Shown here piece after piece: positions 40,800 to 50,643 of a DNA stretch of 64,000 bases. The stretch is taken from assembly GCA_030374805.1 (NCBI GenBank), contig JARGSG010000047.1, forward strand, positions 353,317 to 417,316, given 5' to 3'. Within the stretch, counting starts at the first letter, position 1. Every line of letters starts with the position of its first letter. Both the position numbers and the translations under genes were made by a program. Below the pieces are notes generated by a model. It made no database searches, had not been told where the DNA came from, and worked only from the letters and a program-made list of their open reading frames with translations. The DNA is from Gracilaria gracilis. Taxonomy: Eukaryota; Rhodophyta; Florideophyceae; Gracilariales; Gracilariaceae.

Positions 40800-41783
40800 T
40801 CAGGTGCTTTTGTTCACAGCACTCGTGTATGCCCCGACCGTGACAAGCGCGCACCCGAGATATTGAAAAGGCGAAGACGGAAGTTCGGCGAGAAGTATGT
40901 AACCAATAATGACATTGACGGGAATGTCCATAGAGCGGATAATAGCTGCGGTGGAGGGGTGTATGCTTTGCAAAGCTTTGTTTAGACAGGAGGCGCCACA
41001 AAAACCTAGGACTCCAACCAAACCCAGACGACCGTAAGTGCTCCAATCGTCAATCCGCTTAATCTCCTCTTGAAAAAAGTGTGAAGCTGAAGGGATTCTG
41101 CGCTCGCGCATCCCCACTGTAGCAATCGGAACCAGAATGTTCGCGATACTTATGGCGAAAACGTTTAAGATGAAGTGCACGCCTGCTCCCATGATGCTTA
41201 CCGTGACATAGGCTCCTGCTGTGAGGGCTGCCGAACTAAGACCAGTGATAACCGCTGTTAAAGACACCTGACTTCCGGAAATGCCCGCAACCGAATCATA
41301 AGCTATAAGGGTTGCTCCTGATGAGCATAACAACATGGCAATCATATGGCGTTTATGCACAGAGCGACGTAAGAATACGGCACCAAACAGGATAGCGAAC
41401 ACTGGTGTTGTAGTGAGGAGGGCACTCACAAGAGCCACCTTCATCTGCGAGAGACTGGAGAAACGGCACAGAGATGCCGTCCCGCCTAGAAGAGCCCGTA
41501 AAGCAAGAATAGCCTTCTGAGATGCAGAAATTTTCGGAACTGAGAGTTGGGACATGAGAAGCAGACACAGCACCAGCTGAACAACGCCGCGAGACATTGT
41601 TACCACAGAGAACGAGACGTTATGCCTGTGTGCGGCGTCACGGCCGATAGTGTTCATCATGGTAAAACAGATAGTAGAAAGCGCTACAAGCACAGGTGGA
41701 GGTATGGTGGACGGCTTAGAATCCGATATGCTCGTTGTTTGCGTGACCGGGAGGGGAGGCGACCGAGGCGAATTCGACTTCAT
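40800..41783 (-). CDS. EamA/DMT-superfamily transporter (SLC35G-like)
   Basis: A 327-aa single-exon protein from the ATG at 41783. It has about ten hydrophobic segments in two EamA halves, with typical pieces LRALLGGTASLCRFSSLSQMKVALVSALLTTTPVFAILFG in the first half and LVGVLGFCGASCLNKALQSIHPSTAAIIRSMDIPVNVIIGYILLAEL in the second. This is the pattern of drug/metabolite or nucleotide-sugar type exporters. The N-terminal 28 residues are Ser/Pro-rich and cytosolic-looking. The transported compound cannot be told from sequence. It is convergent with the thioredoxin-kinase gene. Confidence 0.82.
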   Translation of the reverse strand: MKSNSPRSPPLPVTQTTSISDSKPSTIPPPVLVALSTICFTMMNTIGRDAAHRHNVSFSVVTMSRGVVQLVLCLLLMSQLSVPKISASQKAILALRALLGGTASLCRFSSLSQMKVALVSALLTTTPVFAILFGAVFLRRSVHKRHMIAMLLCSSGATLIAYDSVAGISGSQVSLTAVITGLSSAALTAGAYVTVSIMGAGVHFILNVFAISIANILVPIATVGMRERRIPSASHFFQEEIKRIDDWSTYGRLGLVGVLGFCGASCLNKALQSIHPSTAAIIRSMDIPVNVIIGYILLAELPSSPFQYLGCALVTVGAYTSAVNKST

Positions 41784-42256
41784 CGTACTGAGACGCTATC
41801 GTCGTCGGAAGTCCAGGAACGATAACAGATACTGGAACGCGAAGAGGAGAACTAAGGTGTGAATGAGAGTATCTACTAGTTATACAGACTGTAGAAAAGG
41901 TTTAACCCTTTACTACAGAGGCACAGAAGAGGAATGAGGTTGTAAGGTTTATAGTTACGGGACAACAGTACATAGTATGTATGTAGTACATACTATGTAC
42001 ACGTACATACTTGTGTCTTTGGTAGATATCTACCCTTGTAAAGATACGGCAGAGTCAGCACCTCGCCATGACCGATTTTATCTAAAAAAAATGTGGGGTG
42101 GATCGCGTGACTGTTTCGATGTTTGCTCGGGAACAGATGTCAGGGTGCGGTTGTTTCCAACCGCTGTTTCACTTTCTGCATCCACAGTCTTACGAACCTC
42201 CTAACAAAACAGCTCACAAGAGGACGGGGGCCTGCACCTGCTTTGGACGCGTCCCT
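41784..42256. other. Spacer with perfect 14-bp inverted repeat
   Basis: It lies between the transporter start and the NAD synthetase stop. GTACATAGTATGTA (41968-41981) and its exact reverse complement (41987-42000) are separated by TGTAG. No gene is seen. Confidence 0.6.
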
Positions 42257-44404
42257 TTATCTTGCTTGCGCCTGACGGGCAACGACGTCTTCGTCAATCT
42301 TTCGGAATTGCCATGTCCATCGCACGTTGTAAAGAAATTGCCGAAGATCAAAGCGATTGTCTTCTGGAGAGTAATCTTCAGCATGATAAGAAGGTGTAAG
42401 TGTAGTCAGCTTGTGTCGATTGATTGAGTACATTCGGAAGAAGAACTTTACCCGTTGTGCGACTTCCTGGATTTCGAACCGATCTTTCCATATAGATACC
42501 AGTTTCACATACATGTTATAAGGTCCACATCGTCCAAGCTTGCGAAGCCTTCCAAACCAAGACAGTTCTTCATATGTCATACCCATATCTTCTTCATCAG
42601 TCTGAACATAGCTTTCTGTCAACGGCTCCAATTCAGCAGTCGGCGGTGCGTCTACAACCTCCTTCAAGACCCCGTACCCAAGCCCTTCTTCAGTAGCTGC
42701 CCATCGCAGGAAGCGACGTAAATCCATTTTGCTTATCCCTCCTATAGGGTTCAGGTCGGCTGAACTGCAGTCGTATTTTGTCAAGTACCCACGAAGCCCT
42801 TCATCTACATTCGCCGACCCTAGAACGAGTAGCGAACCTTTGCCTACACGCGCCCATAGCAGCAATTGAGCGAAAAGGTATGAGAGAACCATTCGTATTC
42901 GAGCCTGCAGATTCTGACGCGCTAAATTCTCGGCATTAGACCCTCCATGTACTTTGAACCGTGGTCTTGCGGATGATCCGAAAACACTCACAAACACAGT
43001 GATAGCGGCGTCTACCACAGAATGTATGTCCACTGATGCATGCCAAGCTCCAATTTCTTCAGATAGAGCAGCTGCCCTGCCTTTGGTCTCTGCTGACGAT
43101 GATCCCTTACTTCCAAGGTACACTGTGTGGAAAATTCGATTTGCTAGCTCTCGTGCATCCCGTGGCACGTATTCATGATCTGTTTGCGACACTCGACGGA
43201 TTTCATTGAGCAGTCTCTCTTCACAATTACCACTCTTGGCGGCTGCTACAAGCATTTGGCACATGCTCCCCACGATGACCGCTGTTGAAGAGGAATCTGC
43301 CCCTCCACTCAGAGGTAGAAAGAAACCGTTCATTCCAGAGCGGCGCAGATAGTCCCAAAGCCAACATGCAGGACCTCGGGCGATCTCTTCCTCTGGACGA
43401 AACCGCATTAACTCAGGGAGAGGTTCTGTTGGGTGTTGTTTAGAAGAGTCATCATTGGACAACTGGAAAGATCCTGCTGGGTGGATTCTCGGGATCCGGG
43501 TTTTGGACCGAGAGTCTGCAGCCTGGACACCAATACAAGCTTTTGCACGCCGATGTGCGGAGATATCATTGGTCTCAATGGTCGCAATGAGGACTTCCAC
43601 TTCTGTCTCCAGGGTGAACTGAGAGCCTTGTTTTAGAATGGTCCCATTTAAAGCTATCAGCGCGGATCCATCATAGTAAAGTCGCCCTCCATCGCAGCCG
43701 ATTTGATTCGAGTAGAGGTACGCACCGCCACATTTGCGAGTTGCTGAGTTGAATAGCTCAAGACGTTCATTAAGCTTTCGGAGGCTGTGGTGAGAACCAC
43801 TTCCATTCCCAACTATATCTACACCTTCCGAGTACAGTTCAAGGTGTGTCGACATCGGTGACCACAATTCCTCACATGACTCACATCCGATTGCTATTCC
43901 ATCGCAGAACTCAATTATAGCTTGACCGATTGGACAGTGCGGCTTCTTGCTGCTGGTAACGTCGCGAACGGCTTTTGGGAGAATCAGTTCCTCCACAGCA
44001 CGATGCCGGTGCCATGGTGTGAACCAGCGCGGTTCCCTGTAGTTCCCATCGTCGGCAAAGGTAATCTTCGGTCTCACCAATAGTATTTCTCTATTGAGAA
44101 TCAGGATTCTACAGTTATAAGCAACGTCGCGATGCATGACGGGACCGCCTATGTCAAGGACAATATCGTCCGAGTAACCCTCCGATATGAGTGCCGCAAT
44201 ACATTCCCACGTATGTGTAAAAGTATCAAGCTCTAGGAAATGATCTTCACACCCGTATCCTGAAATCTCCAACTCCGGTCCTAACCGGTATCGTGCATGT
44301 TGTTGCTTCGCTTTTTGTACAGATTTCTTCACACGATTCAAGTTTCCTTGGAAATCCATCGCCCACTGATTGAGGCTGCACGTCGCGACTGTTACGATAG
44401 GCAT
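42257..44404 (-). CDS. NADSYN1: Glutamine-dependent NAD+ synthetase
   Basis: A 715-aa single-exon protein from the ATG at 44404. The N-terminal nitrilase-type glutaminase domain shows RLGPELEISGYGCEDHF (catalytic Glu), RPKITFADDGNYREPRWFTPW (Lys) and AIGCESCEELW (Cys). The C-terminal synthetase domain shows FFLPLSGGADSSSTA (ATP pyrophosphatase loop), LGSANVDEGLRGYLTKYDCSSADLNPIGGISK and RRFLRWAA. It amidates nicotinic acid adenine dinucleotide to NAD+, taking ammonia from glutamine. Length and domain order match eukaryotic enzymes of about 700 aa. No damage is seen. Confidence 0.95.
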   Translation of the reverse strand: MPIVTVATCSLNQWAMDFQGNLNRVKKSVQKAKQQHARYRLGPELEISGYGCEDHFLELDTFTHTWECIAALISEGYSDDIVLDIGGPVMHRDVAYNCRILILNREILLVRPKITFADDGNYREPRWFTPWHRHRAVEELILPKAVRDVTSSKKPHCPIGQAIIEFCDGIAIGCESCEELWSPMSTHLELYSEGVDIVGNGSGSHHSLRKLNERLELFNSATRKCGGAYLYSNQIGCDGGRLYYDGSALIALNGTILKQGSQFTLETEVEVLIATIETNDISAHRRAKACIGVQAADSRSKTRIPRIHPAGSFQLSNDDSSKQHPTEPLPELMRFRPEEEIARGPACWLWDYLRRSGMNGFFLPLSGGADSSSTAVIVGSMCQMLVAAAKSGNCEERLLNEIRRVSQTDHEYVPRDARELANRIFHTVYLGSKGSSSAETKGRAAALSEEIGAWHASVDIHSVVDAAITVFVSVFGSSARPRFKVHGGSNAENLARQNLQARIRMVLSYLFAQLLLWARVGKGSLLVLGSANVDEGLRGYLTKYDCSSADLNPIGGISKMDLRRFLRWAATEEGLGYGVLKEVVDAPPTAELEPLTESYVQTDEEDMGMTYEELSWFGRLRKLGRCGPYNMYVKLVSIWKDRFEIQEVAQRVKFFFRMYSINRHKLTTLTPSYHAEDYSPEDNRFDLRQFLYNVRWTWQFRKIDEDVVARQAQAR

Positions 44405-45732
44405 TATGGAAAGTCCCTTTTGACGCAAGCAGTTCTAGGAAAAGATATATCTTAATCCCAAACCAGCGAAAGATCTAAGAGGATAACGATCAGCCTTTGC
44501 CTACCAAGCAAGTGTGCAACGAGAATATATAGAACAAGAACAGACTTGTGGTGGATTCAGGGTACATCAGTTCATGTTCAATGCTTCCAACTTCTGATGC
44601 ACTCTTGAAAGTTAGTCTCTATTGATCAAACGGAGAAATAATGCATCGAGGGATGGATATACTGAGTAAGAAACACCTGAGAAGGGCAACTGGCGTCTAC
44701 ACAAGCCAAAGGTGCACCACAGACGGAGCCTTCGTTCTTGTTGAGGCGTCACGCTCATCTCGATATTTGCACAACCGTCACGCTTGTCACGCACTAAGCG
44801 TATGACCGAAACAAGATCTCGGTGAGGTTGTTGAAGGGAATAAAGTTTATTCGACAAACCTTCCCCAGCCTTCCGCTCGAGGTACCGTTGGTACCGTTAA
44901 ACAGGTTACCTTCAGTAGATACAAGGGTAAAAAGCTAGATCGATAGACGTGTATTCGACTTTCTTTCGTGTAGCGCGGTTGCAAGCTTCCTTGCAAATCT
45001 TTCACAAAGCGAGCGTTCAACTCCTTTCTAAAAGCGAACAATAGCGTCGTTCTGTTTGTGGTGGCTCATCTCGCCTAATGGCCACACTGACAACGGCATA
45101 CCTGTCCATCTCTAGATACAGTATGTAGCAACCGGGTGAAGGGTTAATACTACTAACTTAGTAGGCGCCCGGTGCAAAAATGGCTCAGTCACTGATCGTC
45201 TGCGTTGTGTAAGCACTTCTTCCCGCTTCGTCGTCTACAATGAAGTCCAATTGATTACCTAAGAGCCGCTTGGACGAAAGACTTCTCGATAACATTGTTC
45301 CAACGTCTAGTAATGCTAGACTAGCATGCTCATTAGAACCTGTGCTTGGTATTTAATTGCTTATGCGAACCAGTTTTGGCCGGTGTATCCACTCGTTCTT
45401 ATTCAGAAACCGCCCCCAATGCACCATCGTATAGGTTCAACGGATGTGCGGCACCTGCTGTCCGACAAATGTGATCACATCCTGCGACATGAACGCCGAC
45501 AGGCGGGTGGCAGGCACTGTCTGTGTTGGAAGGATGCTCCACGCAGATGCCGGAGAGGAAGGCGTGGGAGGCGCAGCAGCGGCGGCTAAAGAAGCACTGG
45601 GCCGCGCTCGTCCCAAGTGCGGCGGCTTCCTGATCATGTTTAGTAGACTTCGGTGTGTTGGGGCAAAAACATGCATTTACACCCTGTTTACACCACGTTC
45701 ATCCCAATTGTATATGGTGGAAAACGAAAGTG
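44405..45732. other. Gene-free spacer
   Basis: Upstream region of NAD+ synthetase and beyond. Open frames are short and unrecognised. Confidence 0.4.
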
Positions 45733-45830
45733 GTAACGGTTTTTGGCCTTCTTTAAGAGAGAGAACTATCTCTAGATAGAACTGCTGCCGCCTCGGAATC
45801 AGGGGCGGCTGACCATAATAAAGAAGAACA
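45733..45830 (+). repeat. (AAG)n-tailed hairpin repeat, type B, copy 2
   Basis: A plus-strand copy matching 16571-16680. The hairpin GCCGCC (45787-45792), loop TCGGAATCAGG and GGCGGC (45804-45809) is followed by ACCATAATAAAGAAGAAC. Confidence 0.7.
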
Positions 45831-46509
45831 AAGAAAGTGGAAAGCGAAACATAGTAGTGTAGTAGCAGCTGTTACCTTTTGTTCGTATTCGGTTGCGATC
45901 AGGACCTTTAAGTATGGAACAGATATTATCCCAGAAGAGTTATGCGGTACTGTAGTGTTGGGAAATCAAAGCAAATCCCACGCCTTATGAGGAAGGAACG
46001 TACGCACTCACTTGAACAACAACAACAAAGTAGTTCGGCGAGGTGTCAGTACGATTAACCTCCTCAGACATCACGAGGGATATCATACTGTACATATGAT
46101 TATATCCAGAGGGCTACAGATTGGTTATTTTATAACTAATCTGTAGCCCTCTGGGTATTAGTTTGAGAGTGTTTGCGTCGTCTTATAGCGGACAATGCTC
46201 ATGTTGAATGCTTTATTGATGAGAATTAGGAAATGGGTTTGCCGCTCGCCTCGTTTCGTCTCGTAGAGGATGATGATAAATGCGGGCCTTGGGGTGGGGT
46301 TGCAGTAGATACGGCGCTTTACCCTTATCACGTCTCTTTTCGAGTCGAAAGTAGCATCAAATGCCTTCAAGGCATGTTGGCAGATGACTTGACCACGGAG
46401 CATGTAGCAGATGCTCGGAAAAATGAATAGAGTTATACAAAACAGAAGGGCTAAATACGTATAGACAAGATAAGAACCCCTCATGCGGAGCCAATGGAAA
46501 TAACGCGAG
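45831..46509. other. Spacer downstream of MGDG synthase
   Basis: No supported gene. It includes the hairpin at 46106-46154. A minus-strand open frame here (46158-46982) overlaps MGDG synthase in another phase and looks like chance. Confidence 0.4.
46106..46154. repeat. 49-bp near-perfect hairpin
   Basis: CCAGAGGGCTACAGATT and its exact reverse complement flank a centre that pairs further (GTTAT/ATAAC) around TTT. The stem is about 23 bp with a single G-T pair. Confidence 0.85.
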
Positions 46510-48021
46510 CTAGTCGCGTTGACCGCCGATTGCAACGCTGGAATAACCAAACGCAGATCGAAAACTTCTTTGTATACTTCGGAAACCATTGGTGACGTAA
46601 AACCTGGCCATTGCAATATATCCATTCGGCACGTGTTGACTTGGAGAAGAAAGCGAGCGAAGTCGGAACGCGTCCCGTTCTCGCTGTCTCTGTTGACCAA
46701 TTTCCCATACGTCAGAGGCAATCTCCAGACAGGACTTGGGTCTGCCGAGACTTTTTGCCCGCTCCGCAATGGCAGCTCGCAATTCTGGGTCGCTGATCCA
46801 TTTTGCGCAACATTCGGCAATGTCGTCTGGCTGTGAGTGAAACTCACCACTGCCCGACTCAGTGACCAGTCTGACATTCCCTTCCTCTTGCCCGGGCAAA
46901 AAGCCAGTGATAATAATTGGCAACCCGCGAATCCAGGCCTCGGCAATTGTACCTGGTCCTGCTTTGGAACACAGAACATCACAAGCAGACATCCACTCGC
47001 TCATGTTGTTGACAAAACCTTTAAGAATGACGGGGATTGGCCAGCTGGTGGCTTGCAGGCGATTCAAAAGTGACTTGTTCTTTCCACACACAACCACAAG
47101 CTGTGCGGCGGTGGAGCCACAGTTTTCGGCGATACGGGCGGCTACAGCGATGGCAATTGATTTTAAGCCACCCACACCATCTCCACCACCGACAAGAAGC
47201 ACGGCGGGAATATTTAGAGCCATCCCCAAATCCACTCTAAGCTGAGAAGTAGATCGGGTTTCTTGCCAGAAGGCCGGACGGATGGGTAAACCAAACAGAC
47301 GGAGACGATCCTCTGGCACCATTGCATCCAGGGCAGCTTGATGCAATGGCTCTGACGGGACGTACACCATGTCGGCTCGGGGATCAAACCAGGTGGGGTG
47401 GGCACCTCCCAGATCGGTGACTACAATGACGTAGGGAGGGGAGGGTGCGCGCTTGTCACGTCTGATGGCGGCGATACAAGAAAGGGAGAGAGTATTGACA
47501 AGCGGATGCACAGAGATGATGAGGTCGGGATCAACGGACTCAAAGTAGCGGCGAACCTTGCCATGGCAAAAGAGAGAAAATGCAGCCTCTGTGAGCCAGC
47601 GAGTGGGAGGAAAGAGTGCCCATAGGTAGACAAATTTCCACATCCATGGTCTCTTTGCAATGTACGAGTATTGGCGTGGGAAATTGTGGAACGGAAAACC
47701 AGCAACGCAAGTCCAAAAGTCGACTGTAGTAATTTGGGCGCGCGAGGGATACAGGGAATCGAAGGCGGCGTCGAGCGCCTGCGCGGAAGCACGGTGACCG
47801 CCGCCAGTATCAGACATGAGCACGAGAATATGAAACGGTTTGTCAATATCGGCGGACGCACTGGGGGTAGGCGGAAGGGTAATAGCAGTCATGTCATTGT
47901 GAGTAGGCGGTTCTGAAAAGCTCTCAATGGCGCGTGGAGAGGGTGAAGTAACTGTGGGTAACAGTCCCTCGCGTTCCGGTTTGTCGCGCTGCTGCGCAAC
48001 GGCGCTCTGGGAGGCCCCCAT
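46510..48021 (-). CDS. MGD1: Monogalactosyldiacylglycerol (MGDG) synthase
   Basis: A 503-aa protein from the ATG at 48021. The frame extends up to an ATG at 48288, but a strong TATATATA at 48226-48234 lies inside that extension, so it is probably promoter. The GT28-type MGDG synthase motifs are present: LVLMSDTGGGHRASAQAL at the N-terminus, DLIISVHPLVN, VVTDLGGAHPTWF, LLVGGGDGVGGL, CSKAGPGTIAEAWIRGLPIIITGFLPGQEEGNV. The enzyme moves galactose from UDP-galactose to diacylglycerol in plastid envelopes to make the main thylakoid lipid. The chosen N-terminus begins MGASQSAV, which resembles an N-myristoylation signal. A divergent mitochondrial-type gene begins 433 bp away. Confidence 0.92.
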   Translation of the reverse strand: MGASQSAVAQQRDKPEREGLLPTVTSPSPRAIESFSEPPTHNDMTAITLPPTPSASADIDKPFHILVLMSDTGGGHRASAQALDAAFDSLYPSRAQITTVDFWTCVAGFPFHNFPRQYSYIAKRPWMWKFVYLWALFPPTRWLTEAAFSLFCHGKVRRYFESVDPDLIISVHPLVNTLSLSCIAAIRRDKRAPSPPYVIVVTDLGGAHPTWFDPRADMVYVPSEPLHQAALDAMVPEDRLRLFGLPIRPAFWQETRSTSQLRVDLGMALNIPAVLLVGGGDGVGGLKSIAIAVAARIAENCGSTAAQLVVVCGKNKSLLNRLQATSWPIPVILKGFVNNMSEWMSACDVLCSKAGPGTIAEAWIRGLPIIITGFLPGQEEGNVRLVTESGSGEFHSQPDDIAECCAKWISDPELRAAIAERAKSLGRPKSCLEIASDVWEIGQQRQRERDAFRLRSLSSPSQHVPNGYIAMARFYVTNGFRSIQRSFRSAFGYSSVAIGGQRD

Positions 48022-48224
48022 TTGAGGCGGGGAGAGGGGAGGAACGCGGGGAAGACCGAGGAACGCGGGGAAAGCCGAGGAGGCTGGGGAAGGCCGAGGA
48101 GGCTGGGGAAAGGTGCGCGACGAAGAAGAAAGGGGAAGGGAGAAACGGGTCGGGGACTGCGACGCGGTGCGTGGGGCGAAAAGAATGGCGGCGGGGGCGC
48201 GCTGCTGGCGGTAGAGAGGCGGCG

Positions 48225-48238
48225 CATATATATACATG
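48225..48238 (-). promoter_or_regulatory. TATA box of MGDG synthase
   Basis: TATATATA embedded in a GC-rich promoter, about 205 bp upstream of the chosen start. Confidence 0.6.
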
Positions 48239-48454
48239 GGGGCGGGCGGCCAAAGCCAAGGGAGAGCACCGTCTTCGACCGGCTGCATTCAATGGTGCGC
48301 CCTGACAGCGCGTGTAAATCGCACACGCGTGCCACGGCCAATTGCGTGTTCACTGGTGCCGGTGCCATTGTATTCATTGTTCTGCTTCGTGTTTGTCTTC
48401 CGCTGTGTCTCCGGCGCTGCCGTCCATCGTTGGCGACCGCCTCGTATCTACGAG

Positions 48455-49223
48455 ATGCTCCGTTCTCTGGCTGTGCGCGCCGCGCGCACGGCGCGACTGA
48501 CTGGCGCCCATCGTCGCTTTTGTGCGGCTGCCGATGCCGATTCGCTGGCGCCGCTGCGCGCCTCCGTTGAAGGCGCGTGGAACGAGCTCATGGTACGCTT
48601 CTGCCGCTCTCCTTCTCGCTTCCTCGCACGTTAGCGTCGCGGCCGCTTACTCACCGTGCTTTGTATAGGATGCAGACTGGGTAGACACCGACGAGTCGCT
48701 TCACGCGCTCACCGACAAGGCTCAATCTGTCATCGATGACTATCGCGCCATATACACGCACGATATGCAATCGCATCCACTCTACGACAGAGTCAGACAG
48801 CTCTACGTCGCAAAGGAGGCTGCTAAGATTTCTGATGCCTACTCGGAGTTCGTTGAAGTTGTCATTCGCGAGCATGAGGACATGATAGGTGCCTTTGGAG
48901 GTACGTGATCCCCGTTCCGCTTTTTCGCTGCGTTGTACCGACCTACCATTTGCGCATTCACTCGACTCACATTACAGCATCTCTTCTGCAACGCAGACAA
49001 GACTGAGATTCCACCGAATGGTGCTGATCAGGCTTTGAAGATGATAGACGATTACGTGGCACTCGTTACTTCTCTTGATGAAAAGGATAAGCCCATCAGA
49101 CGTAAGCTGGAGGACGAACTCGGCAGAAAAATGGTCCTCATCAAAATGATTCTTTCTGTCGACAACTTCAGTGCCAGCATGGTTCCAGTCGCCGGCGATC
49201 GTCTAGTACCACAAACCAAGTAA
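48455..49223 (+). CDS. Unrecognised mitochondrial-type protein with two introns
   Basis: Exons 48455-48592, 48669-48900 and 48997-49223 give 198 aa. Intron 1 (76 nt) starts GTACGC and ends TATAG; intron 2 (96 nt) starts GTACGT and ends ACGCAG. The nearer acceptor ATTACAG in intron 2 would bring in a stop. The N-terminus MLRSLAVRAARTARLTGAHRRF is Arg-rich without acids, as in mitochondrial presequences. The rest is helical and acidic, including DEKDKPIRRKLEDELGRKMVLIKMI. I recognise no family; a respiratory-complex accessory subunit is possible but unproven. The gene is divergent from MGDG synthase. Confidence 0.65.
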
Positions 49224-49518
49224 TACATAAATCCTCAACTTAAGCCACGCGCATCACTTGCGGTCAACATGCTCCACGCGCTTCCACCGCAGCTATCGAG
49301 CCCCCACACATGCATCACGTCACGGCACTTGTCCAAGCACGGTCATCATTGGCCTGCCAAAATCACACGCACGTGCCGTTTTTCGCCTTTTTTTTGTTCC
49401 CACTACGCACACGTGCATGCCTTTGATCCCCAATTCTTCATCGTGGTCCGTTCTTCTCGCACAATAGATTCGCGTAACCGTACTCTAAACTTTCCAGTCG
49501 TTCCTTACATAGTCCGCC

Positions 49519-50636
49519 ATGATTTTCCTCCCGCGCTTCATTTCTGCTGCCGCAACATCCCGCAGTCGCATGATGTCGCTTTCGTCTGTGATATTTCGGA
49601 AGGGCGCTTCTTCTAAACAACCGTCGCGACAGTCACCGATTGACGCTTATGGTCACCATCGTCATTTGGTGCCACGTTCGTTCGGCAGTCAGCCATCTAC
49701 CCAATCCCCAAACAAAAACTTTCAGTCATCGCCGTTGTTCCTGCAGCTTAAATCATTACAAGGACAAGCAAAGGCCGCATACACTATGATCTCTACATCT
49801 CCTTATGGTCGTTTGATGCGCCTGGACAAACCTGTGGGCATCAATCTTCTGTTTCTTCCATGTGCATGGTCGATAGGAATGCACGGCAGCATTCCACAGA
49901 TGATGTATCTTCTGCCGTTGTTCTACGCCGGGGCCACAGTCATGCGCGGAGCTGGATGTACCATTAACGATATATGGGACGTAGACATAGATCGCCGGGT
50001 GGCTCGAACACGTAATCGACCAATTGCTTCCGGTGAAGTAAGCGTCAACGGGGCGGTTGCTTCTCTGGTCGCAAACTGCTGACGGCTTTGGGCATCCTTA
50101 CTTGCTTGAATGAAGCAAGCTTTTTGGTGGCGTCGCTCAGCGTTCTACCAGTGATGTTTTATCCACTTGCAAAACGGCGCTTTGTTTACCCGCAGGCCGC
50201 GTTAGGAATGACATTCAACTGGGGGGCATTGCTCGGTTGTGCAGCCACAACAGGTTCAGTCACTCTGCCATGCGCGCTGTTGTACGGATCTGGGATTTGC
50301 TGGACAATGATCTATGACACCATCTACGCTCATCAGGATAAGAGTGACGACAAGAAGCTGGGCATAGGCTCGACTGCGCTGGCATTTGGCGACCGTAGCA
50401 AACAGGTGTTGGCTGGTTTCATGGGCGGACAGATGGCATTTCTGTTAGCGGCCGGCGCCTCAGCAGGACTCGGAACGACGTATTACATGGGAATCACAGC
50501 AGCGATGATACACAGTGGATACCAGCTGAACAAAGTGGATGTTTCAAACGCGAGCGATTGCATGGATGTGTTTCTGAGCCACCAGATCACTGGCTCGTTG
50601 GTTTGGGCAAGCATTGTTTGCGGACGACTTTTGTAA
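49519..50636 (+). CDS. COQ2: 4-hydroxybenzoate polyprenyltransferase COQ2 (one-base frame break near 50065)
   Basis: Two frames together cover the family. The first, from the ATG at 49519, has a mitochondrial-type leader, then [18 protein letters not shown] and [26 protein letters not shown], which carries the first Asp-rich prenyl-diphosphate site. It would stop at 50080. The second frame is open from upstream and continues [40 protein letters not shown] and [13 protein letters not shown] (second Asp-rich site), with further membrane helices. One missing base at about 50065-50070 separates them. The enzyme attaches the isoprenoid tail in ubiquinone synthesis in the mitochondrial inner membrane. 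It is convergent with the ABM-domain gene, 7 bp apart. Confidence 0.9.
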
Positions 50637-50643
50637 CATTGGT

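Noticed and set aside
46158..46982. 274-aa minus-strand frame with a hydrophobic segment
   Set aside because: Two thirds overlap the MGDG synthase C-terminus out of phase; no domain was recognised.
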